A DNA stretch of 64,000 nt from Dyella nitratireducens. Its GTDB lineage: Bacteria > Pseudomonadota > Gammaproteobacteria > Xanthomonadales > Rhodanobacteraceae. Positions 36,978 through 45,594 of this stretch are shown here, one piece after another. Made by a program: the position numbers and the translations under genes. The notes below the pieces were generated by a model. That model was not told the DNA's origin. It saw only the letters and a program-made list of their open reading frames with translations, and searched no databases. How positions within the stretch are numbered: the stretch's first letter is position 1; each line of letters begins with the position of its first letter. The stretch covers positions 2,080,943 to 2,144,942 of the forward strand of contig NZ_BMJA01000001.1 in assembly GCF_014642835.1 (NCBI RefSeq), in the 5' to 3' direction.

Positions 36978-37662
36978 CGATGAACCGCTGGCACGGGCGC
37001 GCATGGACGCCCTGCTAAAAGAGTGCGCGGATGTTGATGTCGTCGGCAGCGTGGGCGACGGCGAAGCGGCACTGGCTGCGATTTCCGAAAAACAGCCGGA
37101 TCTGCTGCTGCTGGACATCAACATGCCGGGCCTGGACGGCAAGGCATTGGCCGCGCGGCTGGCCCATCGCACGCGTCCGCAGGTGGTGTTCTGCACGGCT
37201 TATGAAGCCCATGCCGTGCACGCGTTCGAGTTGGGTGCCGCCGACTATCTGCTGAAACCCGTGCGCGTGGAGCGGCTTCGCGATGCGCTCCGGCGCGTGC
37301 GCCAGCGGCTGGAATCGCAACCGCGCGAGCCGGTGGGCTGGCTGCATGCACGCGTGCGCGGCGAACCTATCCGCATTGCGCTGGATGACGTGATCTGCCT
37401 GGTGGCGGAAGAAAAGTACGTGGTGGCACATCGCGCGGGCGATCAACTGCTGCTCGACGATTCGCTGCGCCAGCTCGAAGAAACCTATCCGGAGCATTTG
37501 ATTCGCCTGCATCGCAATTGCCTGGTGCCGGCCAATCGCCTGGTTGGCCTGAAGACACTGGCCGACGGCCGCGTGCTGGCACGGCTGGCCGGTACCGATT
37601 TCAGCCCGGAAGTCAGTCGCCGCAACCTGCCAACCTTGCGCAAGCTGCTGCGCGTGGGTTGA
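36958..37662 (+). CDS. algR: LytTR-type response regulator AlgR
   Basis: The protein has 234 residues. The receiver domain has [12 protein letters not shown], phosphoacceptor Asp in [12 protein letters not shown], Thr in [19 protein letters not shown] and Lys in [12 protein letters not shown]. The C-terminal LytTR DNA-binding domain ([28 protein letters not shown]-type stretch [16 protein letters not shown]) matches AlgR. Its start lies inside algZ, so translation is coupled. It is followed by hemC after 43 bases. Confidence 0.93.
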   Translation: MRVLIVDDEPLARARMDALLKECADVDVVGSVGDGEAALAAISEKQPDLLLLDINMPGLDGKALAARLAHRTRPQVVFCTAYEAHAVHAFELGAADYLLKPVRVERLRDALRRVRQRLESQPREPVGWLHARVRGEPIRIALDDVICLVAEEKYVVAHRAGDQLLLDDSLRQLEETYPEHLIRLHRNCLVPANRLVGLKTLADGRVLARLAGTDFSPEVSRRNLPTLRKLLRVG

Positions 37663-37705
37663 CGAGTGCGCGACAATGACGGCTGACGTCGTTTCCGGAG
37701 TCCTC

Positions 37706-38623
37706 ATGTCGTCTTCCCTACTACGCATCGCCACCCGCAAAAGCGCACTTGCCTTATGGCAAGCCGAGCACGTGGCTAGCTTGCTACGCGCAGCGCACCC
37801 GGGTTTGCGGGTGGAGCTGGTGCCTTTGACCACGCGCGGCGATGAGATCCTGGACAAGCCACTGGCGACGATTGGCGGCAAGGGTCTGTTCCTCAAGGAA
37901 CTGGAAGTCGCGATGCTTGAAGGCCGCGCGGAGCTGGCCGTGCATTCCCTCAAGGACGTGCCAGCGGAACTGGAACCCGGTTTCACCCTTCCCGCCATCC
38001 TTCCGCGTGCGGATGCAGCGGACGCTTTCGTCAGCAATCACTACGCCGATGTCACCGCGCTGCCACTTGGTGCGCGCGTTGGTACCTCATCGCTTCGGCG
38101 CCAGGCACAACTGCGCGGCGTACGACCTGATCTGGAATTGCTCGATCTACGCGGCAACGTCGGCACGCGCCTGCAAAAACTGGATGCGGGGCATTACGAC
38201 GCGATCATTCTCGCCTGCGCCGGCCTGGAGCGCCTGGGCCTGCACGATCGCATCCGCAGCCGCATGAGCGCACCCAATTGGCTGCCAGCGCCCGGACAAG
38301 CAGCCATTGCGATCGAGGCCCGTGCAGACCAGACCGACGTGCTCGACGCGCTCGCCGTGCTGGACGATGCCGAGACACGACTGGCTGTTACGGCCGAGCG
38401 TGCGATGAACCAGGCACTGGGTGGAAGCTGCACGGTACCGGTGGGTGCGTGGTGCACGGTGACCGAACGTGGTTTGCATCTGCGCGGCATGGTGGGTGAT
38501 GTTTCCAGCGGCCGGTTGTTGCTTGCGGAGGCAACGAGCAGCAACCGCGAGGCGGTGGAGCTTGGCAAGGATGTAGCGCAAGCATTGTTTGCACAGGGTG
38601 CTGCCGGGTTGCTCGGACATTGA
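37706..38623 (+). CDS. hemC: Porphobilinogen deaminase (hydroxymethylbilane synthase)
   Basis: The protein has 305 residues, the family length. It begins [19 protein letters not shown], has [22 protein letters not shown] and [13 protein letters not shown], and carries the Cys that holds the dipyrromethane cofactor in [12 protein letters not shown]. It polymerises four porphobilinogens for haem synthesis. ATG 37706 has CCGGAG 5 bases upstream. hemD, often next in related genomes, is absent; a terminator follows directly. Confidence 0.97.
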   Translation: MSSSLLRIATRKSALALWQAEHVASLLRAAHPGLRVELVPLTTRGDEILDKPLATIGGKGLFLKELEVAMLEGRAELAVHSLKDVPAELEPGFTLPAILPRADAADAFVSNHYADVTALPLGARVGTSSLRRQAQLRGVRPDLELLDLRGNVGTRLQKLDAGHYDAIILACAGLERLGLHDRIRSRMSAPNWLPAPGQAAIAIEARADQTDVLDALAVLDDAETRLAVTAERAMNQALGGSCTVPVGAWCTVTERGLHLRGMVGDVSSGRLLLAEATSSNREAVELGKDVAQALFAQGAAGLLGH

Positions 38624-38650
38624 AAAAGCGGGCCATCAGGCCCGCTTTCT
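38624..38650 (+). terminator. Rho-independent terminator of hemC
   Basis: A 10-bp stem (AAAGCGGGCC / GGCCCGCTTT) with loop ATCA begins within 2 bases of the hemC stop and ends CTTTCTTC. It may also serve the convergent strand. Confidence 0.88.
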
Positions 38651-38673
38651 TCAAACATCGAACCGTAAAGCGC

Positions 38674-39175
38674 TCAGAATGTCTGGCTGTACTGCACGTA
38701 GAAATAGCGATCGATGTCGAACTGCGGATTGATCGGCGGGCTGCCGGAACCATGCGACGGTACGTTGTAGTAGAACGGACTCTTCTTGTTGAAGATGTTG
38801 TTGACGCCGACCGAAATGCTGCCATTCCACGATGTTTTATAGCGGAACTGTGCATCGTTGAAGGCTACTGAACCTTTCCGCGCCATGCCCTGGCCGGGGT
38901 ATACCGGATTGGTGGAGTTCGGATTGCCGCATTCAATGTCGGCATCCCAGCAACTGTCCTTCAGGCCGGCGTAATAGCGCACCGTCCATCCCGCAATGAA
39001 TTGTTTGTGAGGTTTCCACATCCACGCTGCGAATATGCGACCCGGTGACAGTGATGCCTTGCAGCTGCTTCGATTTGCTTTCGCTGTCCTGTGCCTATGA
39101 AGCGTCCTGTGCCTGGACCGCGCCAATGAGCAACGCTGCCGTAATCGCTGCTGCGATTCGTGTCTTGTGTTTCAT
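38674..39175 (-). pseudogene. Collapsed TonB-dependent receptor gene (signal peptide, plug start and barrel end only)
   Basis: From ATG 39175 the frame gives a signal peptide (MKHKTRIAAAITAALLIGAV, then QAQDAS) and stops at TAG (39095-39097). The same frame then reads AQDSESKSKQ and LQGITVTGSHIRSVDVETSQ, the classic start of a TonB plug, to about 39005. There it changes frame into FIAGWTVRYYAGLKDSCW and continues to a barrel end (SVGVNNIFNKKSP ... YFYVQYSQTF) at 38674. An intact gene would be about 2.5-3 kb, so roughly 2 kb has been deleted. An 11-bp direct repeat (39088-39098, 39106-39116) marks an 18-bp duplication that introduced the stop. Confidence 0.85.
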
Positions 39176-39360
39176 GTAACCACTCCCACTGCGCCCGCGC
39201 CGGATCGCATCGCGACCGGAAGGCTTTATAAAAATTGGATGAGCGCGGAGTGTTCGGGCTATGGCGCTGGTGCAGTAGCAGGTGTCGGCCTGAATGTAGG
39301 TATTTCGACGCTGACAGTGATGCGCGGGATCGACGTCATCATCGTCAAGCACGTGCACAA

Positions 39361-39395
39361 AACAAAAACCCCTCCGTGCTTGCACGCGGAGGGGC
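39361..39395 (-). terminator. Rho-independent terminator of the DUF481 gene
   Basis: Read on the minus strand, CCCCTCCG and CGGAGGGG form a stem around GCGTGCAAGCA, itself paired, followed by TTTTTGTTTT. It lies about 36 bases after the stop of the 39431-40243 gene. Confidence 0.88.
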
Positions 39396-39430
39396 GGAAT
39401 GTGCGACGCGATCGCCTCGCGATCCGATGA

Positions 39431-40243
39431 TCAGAGGTTGTAGACGATGTTGGTCGTCGTCAGCGTGTCGGTGTGGCGAATGCCGGGAAGCACGTTGCTA
39501 TTGTGGCGGACCTGGAAGCCCACTTTGATCGAGAGCTTCTTGGTCATGCTGACGGCAAGGCCTGCATCGTTCTGCAGGTAGGTGTTCTTGCTGCCGGATT
39601 CCATCAGCAAGGTGTCATCGAACGCAGTGTTTTCGGTGAGGCGGTACTTGTAGTTCGCCAGGCCGCGTGCCACCACCTGGCTCTGGCGCGGTTCCTTGAG
39701 CGGCACTTCCACGCCGTTGATGGTCTGCGTGCCGGTGGCTGGCTGGTATTCCGTGTAACCGGGACCGATTTCGAAGGAGAGCTGGGTGCGGTCGGTCTTC
39801 AGGGCCATGTAGCCGTAACCGAGCGAGACCGTGGCTTGCCAGCGATAGGCGGCGAAGTCGTCGTGCTCATAGCGGCCGGCGGCGACGATGTAGCTGCGCG
39901 GGTCGAGCTTATAGCCGGCCGAGGCGCCGAGGTCATAGCGGTCGGCGGTGGTGTCGAATTGCTTGACAGCGTTGCCCTGCGCATTGGTCACGGTGACCTG
40001 ACCCTTGGAGCGCAGCCAATCGGCAAAGAAACTGTTCTTCCACTGATCGGTTTCTTGGTTGAGGTTGAGCTTTGCGTTCACGTTCTGCGAACGGGAGTTG
40101 CCGGTGGTGGAGGCGAAGCCCAGTTCACCCGAACCGGTCCAGGTGCCGGTGCTGGTCTGGGTGCCGGAGGATGTGTCCTGGGCTTGAGCGGTGAAGGTGG
40201 CCAGAGCGGCAAGGGCCAGACTGGTCATCAGCAGGTTTTTCAT
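39431..40243 (-). CDS. DUF481 family outer-membrane protein (YdiY-like)
   Basis: The protein has 270 residues. The signal peptide MKNLLMTSLALAALATFTAQA is followed by WTGSGELGFASTTGNSRSQNVNAKLNL, the conserved start of DUF481 barrels. Alternating beta strands continue to the end (TDTLTTTNIVYNL). These proteins are salt- or acid-induced outer-membrane barrels of unknown function. The ATG at 40243 has GGA upstream; a start at 40255 is also open. It is transcribed alone and ends at a clear terminator. Confidence 0.9.
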   Translation of the reverse strand: MKNLLMTSLALAALATFTAQAQDTSSGTQTSTGTWTGSGELGFASTTGNSRSQNVNAKLNLNQETDQWKNSFFADWLRSKGQVTVTNAQGNAVKQFDTTADRYDLGASAGYKLDPRSYIVAAGRYEHDDFAAYRWQATVSLGYGYMALKTDRTQLSFEIGPGYTEYQPATGTQTINGVEVPLKEPRQSQVVARGLANYKYRLTENTAFDDTLLMESGSKNTYLQNDAGLAVSMTKKLSIKVGFQVRHNSNVLPGIRHTDTLTTTNIVYNL

Positions 40244-40327
40244 CGCTGGATCCAATGTTAAAAAGCTGTTGGGGACAGGCCACTTTAGCCGTGTGGCTTG
40301 AACGCTTTGTGAATATTTAGAGCGATC

Positions 40328-41266
40328 TTAGCGGCTAGTCCGTGACAATCCAGACGAAGCTTCCAGTGGGTGCGCCAGGGCAAAACGCGTCAGGGCGAAG
40401 TCATAAAGCCATAGCTCCAGGCTCTTGCCTACGATGTAGGCTGCCGCCGCAAAGGGCGTCAGCCAACGTCCGGCCGGCGGCAGGACCGGGACCAGCAGCA
40501 GGCTCAGGCAAGGGATGGCGCAGATAAGCGCAGCGGCCAGGAAGCGCCACGACTGCAGCCCTTGCGGGGGACGTTGCCACCGCTCGCCGAGACTCGAGCC
40601 ACGGAGGGAATGCCAGCCCACACCGTCGACCAACCCAAGCAGCATTGCCAGCAACAACAAGCTTATCGCCCAGGGTAAAGATTCTTCCGAGCTAGCCGGC
40701 AGGTCTGCCTGGAAGATGAGGCAGACCCACAACCACAAACCGCCGCCATAACAGGCTGAAAGCACGCGGCTGATCGGTAGCTGCGCAGCGACGCCAGCCT
40801 GATCGGCCAGGCGGCGCGTGCGATAGCCATAGGCGCTGGTAATCAGGCAAATCAGGCTGCACAGCGCCAGCACCAAGCTAAGCACGCGGGTGGTCCAGAA
40901 ATCCTCGGTGCCTCGCACCAGGCCGGCCAGGGCAAGCATAGGCAGGTAGGTGGCCAGGGCCAGCAAAGCCTCGCGAGTCGGCCGTTGCACGCGTCCGATC
41001 TGCCAGCCGTGCCATTCGGAAAGCGTGCGCAGGCGCAGGCACGCCGCAATCAGGCCAGCGCTGACGAAGACGCAGCCCAGCGCCAGCGGCACCAGGGCAT
41101 CACCCCGCCCCGGGCTGTAGATACCGAGCGCCAGCGCCAGGCCAAGCAGCATCCACAGCCCATAGCCGCAAAGGGCCAGGACCTCCAGAAGCATGGGCGC
41201 CAGTCCCCCGGGTGGGGTTGCTGGGTCGCCGTTGACCGAGTGCATTGAATTGGGGGGCGTAACCAT
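40328..41266 (-). CDS. Integral membrane protein of unknown function
   Basis: The protein has up to 312 residues with about eight hydrophobic helices (LEVLALCGYGLWMLLGLAL, LVPLALGCVFVSAGLIAACL, VLSLVLALCSLICLITSAY, AISLLLLAMLLGLV). The helix pattern, with short charged loops such as TLSEWHGWQIGR, slightly recalls DmsC-type quinone-linked membrane anchors, but no partner oxidoreductase genes are present and I do not assign it. The start is uncertain (41266, 41245 or 41194), with no clear SD. It is divergent from a WYL regulator. Confidence 0.7.
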   Translation of the reverse strand: MVTPPNSMHSVNGDPATPPGGLAPMLLEVLALCGYGLWMLLGLALALGIYSPGRGDALVPLALGCVFVSAGLIAACLRLRTLSEWHGWQIGRVQRPTREALLALATYLPMLALAGLVRGTEDFWTTRVLSLVLALCSLICLITSAYGYRTRRLADQAGVAAQLPISRVLSACYGGGLWLWVCLIFQADLPASSEESLPWAISLLLLAMLLGLVDGVGWHSLRGSSLGERWQRPPQGLQSWRFLAAALICAIPCLSLLLVPVLPPAGRWLTPFAAAAYIVGKSLELWLYDFALTRFALAHPLEASSGLSRTSR

Positions 41267-41352
41267 GTGGACCGGGGAAAGTCCGCCGGACGCTTGCGGG
41301 CGTCACGTAGCATCTCCATGCTACACAAAACCTCCCCCGCCAGAACGCCGAC

Positions 41353-42324
41353 ATGGATCGCTACGAGCGCATTCTCACCCTGCACCGTCTGTTGAAATCG
41401 GCCCACTATCCGGTGCCGCTACCCCGGCTGATGGACGAGCTAGATTGCTCGCGCGCCACGCTTTACCGGGACATCGCCTTCCTGCGTGACGCGCTAGGCG
41501 CCCCGATCGAGAGCGCAGGCGGCGAGCATGCCGCCTTCCGTTATGAGGCCACCGAAGGACAGCGTTTCGAGCTGCCAGGCTTGTGGCTCACCTCGGACGA
41601 ACTGGCGGCCCTGCTAGCACTGAACGAGCTGATCGGCCGCAGCGGCCCGGGTGTGCTGGCCGGCGCGCTGGCGCCGTTCAAGGCACGCATCGAACATCTG
41701 CTTTCCGACCGCGCCAGCGGCAAGGCCTTGCCGGTAGAACGCATCCGCGTGATTCCATGGGGCGAGCGCAAACTGGATCAGCAGGTGTTCCGCATTACTG
41801 CAGGCGCAGTGCTGGATCGCAAGCAACTGCGTTTCGTTTATCGCGCGCGTACCACCAATAACGAAAGCAAGCGTACGGTGTCCCCGCAGCGGCTGACGCA
41901 CTATCGCGACAACTGGTATCTGGATGCCTGGGATCACGATCGCGAAGCGCTGCGCAGCTTCGCGGTGGATCGCATCGCCGAACCGCACGCGCTGGATGCC
42001 GCCGCGAACGATGTCGCCGAAAACGAACTCAACGATCTGCTCGCTTCCAGCTATGGCATCTTCGCCGGCAAGCCGAAGGCCTGGGCCACCATTCGGTTCT
42101 CCGCGCATGCCGCGCGCTGGGTGGCGGACGAGCATTGGCATTCGCAGCAAAAGGGCAACTGGCTGCCGGATGGGCGCTACGAGCTGCAACTGCCCTACTC
42201 CAATTCGCGCGAATTGCTGATGGACGTATTGAAATATGGGCCGGATGCGGAGATCGTCGCACCACTGCCGTTGCGCGAGGAAATGAAGATCATGCTGCAG
42301 CTCGCGCTGACCGGCTATCAATAA
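41353..42324 (+). CDS. YafY-type transcriptional regulator (HTH plus WYL domain)
   Basis: The protein has 323 residues. The N-terminal winged helix (RYERILTLHRLLKSAHYPVPLPRLMDELDCSRATLYRDI) is followed by a WYL domain (~140-230, with LRFVYRARTTNNESKRTVSPQRL and NWYLDAWDHDREALRSFAVDRI). A C-terminal WCX region ends LREEMKIMLQLAL. WYL regulators often sense nucleic-acid or nucleotide ligands. Nothing near it points to a DNA-damage or defence role. It is divergent from the 40328-41266 membrane protein and precedes a patatin by 24 bases. Confidence 0.92.
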   Translation: MDRYERILTLHRLLKSAHYPVPLPRLMDELDCSRATLYRDIAFLRDALGAPIESAGGEHAAFRYEATEGQRFELPGLWLTSDELAALLALNELIGRSGPGVLAGALAPFKARIEHLLSDRASGKALPVERIRVIPWGERKLDQQVFRITAGAVLDRKQLRFVYRARTTNNESKRTVSPQRLTHYRDNWYLDAWDHDREALRSFAVDRIAEPHALDAAANDVAENELNDLLASSYGIFAGKPKAWATIRFSAHAARWVADEHWHSQQKGNWLPDGRYELQLPYSNSRELLMDVLKYGPDAEIVAPLPLREEMKIMLQLALTGYQ

Positions 42325-42348
42325 ACCGCTACACCAACGCCACGACTC

Positions 42349-43290
42349 ATGCCATCCACCGAGATTCAACTGCAGGCTGGCAAGGATGAAACACCGCGCA
42401 AACCCACCGTCGCCCTGGCGCTGGGTGCTGGAGGCGCAAAAGGGCTGGCGCATATCGGCGCCATTGAGGAACTCGAGGCGCAGGGCTTCGAGATCGTCGC
42501 CATCGCGGGCAGTTCGATGGGTGCGCTGATCGGCGGCATTCACGCGGCAGGCAAACTGCCTATCTATCGCGACTGGGTGTGCTCGCTCGATAAGTTCGAC
42601 ATCTTGAAGCTGGTGGACTGGTCGTTTTCCTTTGCCGGCGGTGGGCTGATCAAGGGCGAGAAGATCATCGGCACCATGCTGGAGTTGATCGGCGATGTAC
42701 GGATCGAAAACTTGCCGATCACCTTTACCGCGGTTGCCACGGACCTTGAGCGAGAGCGCGAGGTTTGGCTTACGCGCGGCTCGCTGTTCGACGCGGTTCG
42801 CGCCTCGATTGCCATTCCCACGCTGTTCCGGCCGCACCTGATCGAGGGACGTGTGCTGGTAGACGGTGGTCTGCTCAATCCGGTGCCTGTTACGCCACTG
42901 ATTCGCGAACCGGCGGACTACGTGGTGGCAGTCAGCCTCGATGGGCCGGCTGAGGCGAATCTGCAGATCGAGATGTCGGCGAACGAAACGAAGAACAAGG
43001 GCGCCTTCGCCCGCCTGCTGGAGAAACTCCTGCCGAGCAGCGAGGTGAAGGCGATTGAACCGGGCAAGGTGCATGAGCTTGGTGCGCTGGAGCTGCTGGG
43101 CCAATCCATGGACCTGATGCAAGCCAATCTTTCTCGGCTGCGTCTGGCGGCGTATCAGCCGGATCTGCTGGTGCAATTGCCGCGCAACGTGTCGAGCGTG
43201 TATGCCTTCCATCGCGCGCGGAACTTGATCGAATCGGGTCGCGAGAAGATGCGGGCTTCGCTGGAATCCTGGCAACCCCGTTCGCGATGA
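42349..43290 (+). CDS. Patatin-like phospholipase (RssA-like)
   Basis: The protein has 313 residues. It carries the oxyanion loop GAGGAKGLAHIG, the nucleophile Ser in AIAGSSMGALIGG, and the catalytic Asp in LVDGGLLNPVP, the full patatin dyad. No signal peptide is present, so it should act in the cytoplasm or at the inner leaflet on phospholipids or acyl esters. It probably shares a transcript with the WYL regulator. A family B repeat follows 7 bases after its stop. Confidence 0.93.
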   Translation: MPSTEIQLQAGKDETPRKPTVALALGAGGAKGLAHIGAIEELEAQGFEIVAIAGSSMGALIGGIHAAGKLPIYRDWVCSLDKFDILKLVDWSFSFAGGGLIKGEKIIGTMLELIGDVRIENLPITFTAVATDLEREREVWLTRGSLFDAVRASIAIPTLFRPHLIEGRVLVDGGLLNPVPVTPLIREPADYVVAVSLDGPAEANLQIEMSANETKNKGAFARLLEKLLPSSEVKAIEPGKVHELGALELLGQSMDLMQANLSRLRLAAYQPDLLVQLPRNVSSVYAFHRARNLIESGREKMRASLESWQPRSR

Positions 43291-43296
43291 GGCGTG

Positions 43297-43376
43297 TAGG
43301 TTGGGTTAGCGCAGCGTAACCCAACGGATAGCTGCGAAAAATGTTGGGTTACGCTGCGCTAACCCAACCTACGCGT
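43297..43376. repeat. Family B paired palindromic repeat
   Basis: GTAGGTTGGGTTAGCGCAGC and its inverted copy enclose about 20 bases. It fills the gap between the convergent patatin and DUF488 genes. Confidence 0.92.
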
Positions 43377-43381
43377 GGGCA

Positions 43382-43750
43382 TCAACGCAAACCGTTCGCC
43401 TTCATCCAGTTGTCCAGATACATCTTCAACGCCACTGCCTGGTTGTGCTCTTCATCCTTTGCACCAAACAGCAGCGTGACGCGATGGCGCTCCGCACGCG
43501 TAATCAGCGGTTGCCAGAACGACTTGTGCTTGTCGAGTTCGGTGGCGTAGCGATGACGGAAGGCTTCCCAGCACGCAGGATCGTGGCCGAACCACTTTCG
43601 CAGCGCCGTGCTGGGGGCCAATTCCTTCGCCCATATATCCAGCGCCGCATCTTCCTTTTTCAGGCCGCGCGGCCAGATGCGGTCCACCAATACGCGATAG
43701 CCATCTGAATTAGTGGCGGGTTCGTAGATGCGTTTGACGGCGATGCTCAC
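43382..43750 (-). CDS. DUF488 family protein
   Basis: The protein has 122 residues. It starts at GTG 43750, which sits 7 bases after AGGAGG; this is preferred over the ATG at 43804. The sequence (VKRIYEP; YRVLVDRIWPRGLKKEDAALD; WAKELAPSTALRKWFGHDP; YATELD; VTLLFGAKDEEHNQAVALKMYL) matches the short DUF488 family across its length. Its function is unknown. It is transcribed alone. Confidence 0.93.
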   Translation of the reverse strand: MSIAVKRIYEPATNSDGYRVLVDRIWPRGLKKEDAALDIWAKELAPSTALRKWFGHDPACWEAFRHRYATELDKHKSFWQPLITRAERHRVTLLFGAKDEEHNQAVALKMYLDNWMKANGLR

Positions 43751-43820
43751 GGATGGCCTCCTGGCGGTTACTACGTCCGCCAAGCATACGCCCCGGCCAT
43801 TCAAACAATGTGATCGAGCT

Positions 43821-44537
43821 CTAGAGCTCTTGGATACGGGTGACCTTGGCCCGCCGCATCAACCACGCAACACCGCGCAAATCGGCAATGCCTACCCACA
43901 AGCGATCGAGCATGCCGTACTTGGATTTGCCGGCCGTGCGCGGGCGATGCCCCACTGGCACGCTCTGGCTTTGGAAGCCGGCGCGCTTGACCAGCGCCGG
44001 CAAATAGCGATGCATGTGGTCGAAGTACGGCAAGCGCAGAAACACGTCGCGCTCGAACAGCTTGAGACCGCAGCCTGTGTCCGGCGTGGCGTCGCGCAGC
44101 ATGCGCGAACGGACCGCATTGGCGATCTTGGAAGAGATGCGCTTGTTGAAGCTATCGCGGCGCGTGGTCCGCCAGCCGGCAAAAAGTTTTATGTCCTGCC
44201 CGGCCGTATCGCGCGCGGCAAGCAGCTTGGGGATATCGGCCGGATCGTTCTGGCCGTCGCCATCGAGCGTCGCAACCCATGGCGAACGCGCGGCGTGCAC
44301 GCCGTTCCATACCGCCGTGCTCTGCCCGCTGCGCGTGACGTGATGCAGCACGCGCAGTTCCGGGTAACTGGCCTTCTGCGCTTGCAGAACCGCACGGCTA
44401 TCGTCGCTGGAATCGTCGTCGACATAGACGATCTCGAAGTCCACCTTGCCGCGCAAGGCAGCAGCGATTTCGGCGAGCAGCGGGGGAATGTTGTCGCGTT
44501 CGTTGAAGACGGGCACGACGACGGAAAGTTGCGGCAT
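43821..44537 (-). CDS. Family 2 glycosyltransferase, polyprenyl-phosphate sugar transferase-like
   Basis: The protein has 238 residues. The GT2 fold has LSVVVPVFNERDNIPPLLAEI, FEIVYVDDDSSDDS, and the metal-binding D-x-D in ATLDGDGQNDPADIP; RTTRRDSFNKRISSKIAN and the acceptor-region motif GCGLKLFERDVF follow. It resembles DPM1/ArnC-type enzymes that load a sugar onto a lipid phosphate, but it lacks their C-terminal TM helices. The donor sugar is unknown. It stands alone between DUF488 and parB. Confidence 0.9.
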   Translation of the reverse strand: MPQLSVVVPVFNERDNIPPLLAEIAAALRGKVDFEIVYVDDDSSDDSRAVLQAQKASYPELRVLHHVTRSGQSTAVWNGVHAARSPWVATLDGDGQNDPADIPKLLAARDTAGQDIKLFAGWRTTRRDSFNKRISSKIANAVRSRMLRDATPDTGCGLKLFERDVFLRLPYFDHMHRYLPALVKRAGFQSQSVPVGHRPRTAGKSKYGMLDRLWVGIADLRGVAWLMRRAKVTRIQEL

Positions 44538-44572
44538 GGAAAGTTAGCCTTGTAAAACGAATTGGTTTTAAG

Positions 44573-44705
44573 CCCCTCTCCCACCGGGAGAAGAGTCTGG
44601 GGTAAGGGTTCGGGCAGCGCGCGTTTTAAAACTATGCGTGAGTTTTGTTACGGCGCTTCGAACGTACCCTCACCCCGCCCCTCTCCCAAAGTGGAGAGGG
44701 GCGTG
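44573..44705. repeat. GC-rich CCCCTCTCCC inverted-repeat region after parB
   Basis: Two copies of a CCCCTCTCCC-type element stand here: an imperfect hairpin at 44573-44593 and a good one at 44683-44702 (CCCCTCTCCCAAAGTGGAGAGGGG type). A similar one lies at about 49070-49091. They occupy the 178-base gap between the glycosyltransferase and the parB stop. They may act as terminators or be a dispersed repeat. Confidence 0.5.
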
Positions 44706-44715
44706 TGATCTGCGA

Positions 44716-45585
44716 TCAGCGCAACTTACCCAGAATCCCGTCCAGCTCGTCATTGCTGTGGTAATGGATCACCAGCTTGCCGCGCCCGCCGCGGCCATGC
44801 GCCACTTCGACTTTGGTGGCGAAACGCTCGGCCAGTTCCCGTTCCAGAGCGTCGATGTTCGGATCGCGCGCCGGTGCGCTCTTGGCCTTGCCCTTGGGCG
44901 CGGTCTGCGCTTTGCGGGCGGCGTCTTCGAGCTCGCGCACGCTCCAGTTGTTGCGCGCCGCTTCCAACGCCAGTGCTTCGGCCTGGTATTCGGGCAGGGT
45001 GAGCAGGCAACGGGCGTGACCCATTTCCAGCTTGCCATCGTCCAGCAGGCGCTTGATCGACGCGGGCAAGTCGATCAGGCGCAGCATGTTGGAGACGGCG
45101 GCGCGCGAACGGCCTACCGCATCGGCAGCCTGTTGATGGGTGAGATCAAAATCGTCGATCAGGCGCTTGATGGCGTCGGCTTCTTCCAGCGGGGTGAGAT
45201 CCTGGCGCTGGATGTTTTCGATCAACGCCATCGCCGGCACGGCGACTTCGGGTACGTCCTTGACCAGTGCGGGAATGTCGCTGAGCTGGGCGCGTTGCGC
45301 CGCACGCCAGCGGCGTTCGCCGGCAATCAGCTCGTAGCTGTTCTTGCCGATGGCACGCACCACCACCGGTTGAATCAAGCCTTGTGCGCGGATCGACGCG
45401 GCCAGTTCATCCAGCGCTTCGTCGTTCCAATGGCGGCGCGGCTGGTATTTGCCGGGTTGGATGTATTGGATGGGCAGCGTGCGCAGCTCGCCTTCCTGCT
45501 CGATCACCGAGGGCGCGCCGGTATCGCCGCCGCCAAGCAGGGCATCGAGCCCGCGTCCCAGTCCACGTTTCTTCGCGGCAGACAT
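44716..45585 (-). CDS. parB: Chromosome-partitioning protein ParB
   Basis: The protein has 289 residues. It begins KKRGLGRGLDALLGG and has the CTP-binding ParB/Srx box (KYQPRRHWNDEALDELAASI and ELIAGERRWRAAQ). The helix-turn-helix for parS reads THQQAADAVGRSRAAVSNMLRLI, and a C-terminal dimerisation segment ends DGILGKLR. It loads on parS near the origin and works with ParA. It starts 9 bases after the parA stop. No perfect parS site was recognised by eye in the window. Confidence 0.96.
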   Translation of the reverse strand: MSAAKKRGLGRGLDALLGGGDTGAPSVIEQEGELRTLPIQYIQPGKYQPRRHWNDEALDELAASIRAQGLIQPVVVRAIGKNSYELIAGERRWRAAQRAQLSDIPALVKDVPEVAVPAMALIENIQRQDLTPLEEADAIKRLIDDFDLTHQQAADAVGRSRAAVSNMLRLIDLPASIKRLLDDGKLEMGHARCLLTLPEYQAEALALEAARNNWSVRELEDAARKAQTAPKGKAKSAPARDPNIDALERELAERFATKVEVAHGRGGRGKLVIHYHSNDELDGILGKLR

Positions 45586-45594
45586 GCGTAGTGC

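Noticed and set aside
40328-41266. DmsC-type reductase membrane anchor
   Set aside because: The likeness is limited to helix pattern; no molybdenum or iron-sulfur subunit genes are nearby.
41353-42324. WYL regulator as a marker of a defence island
   Set aside because: Its neighbours are a membrane protein, a single patatin and DUF488; no CBASS cyclase, nuclease or restriction genes accompany the patatin.
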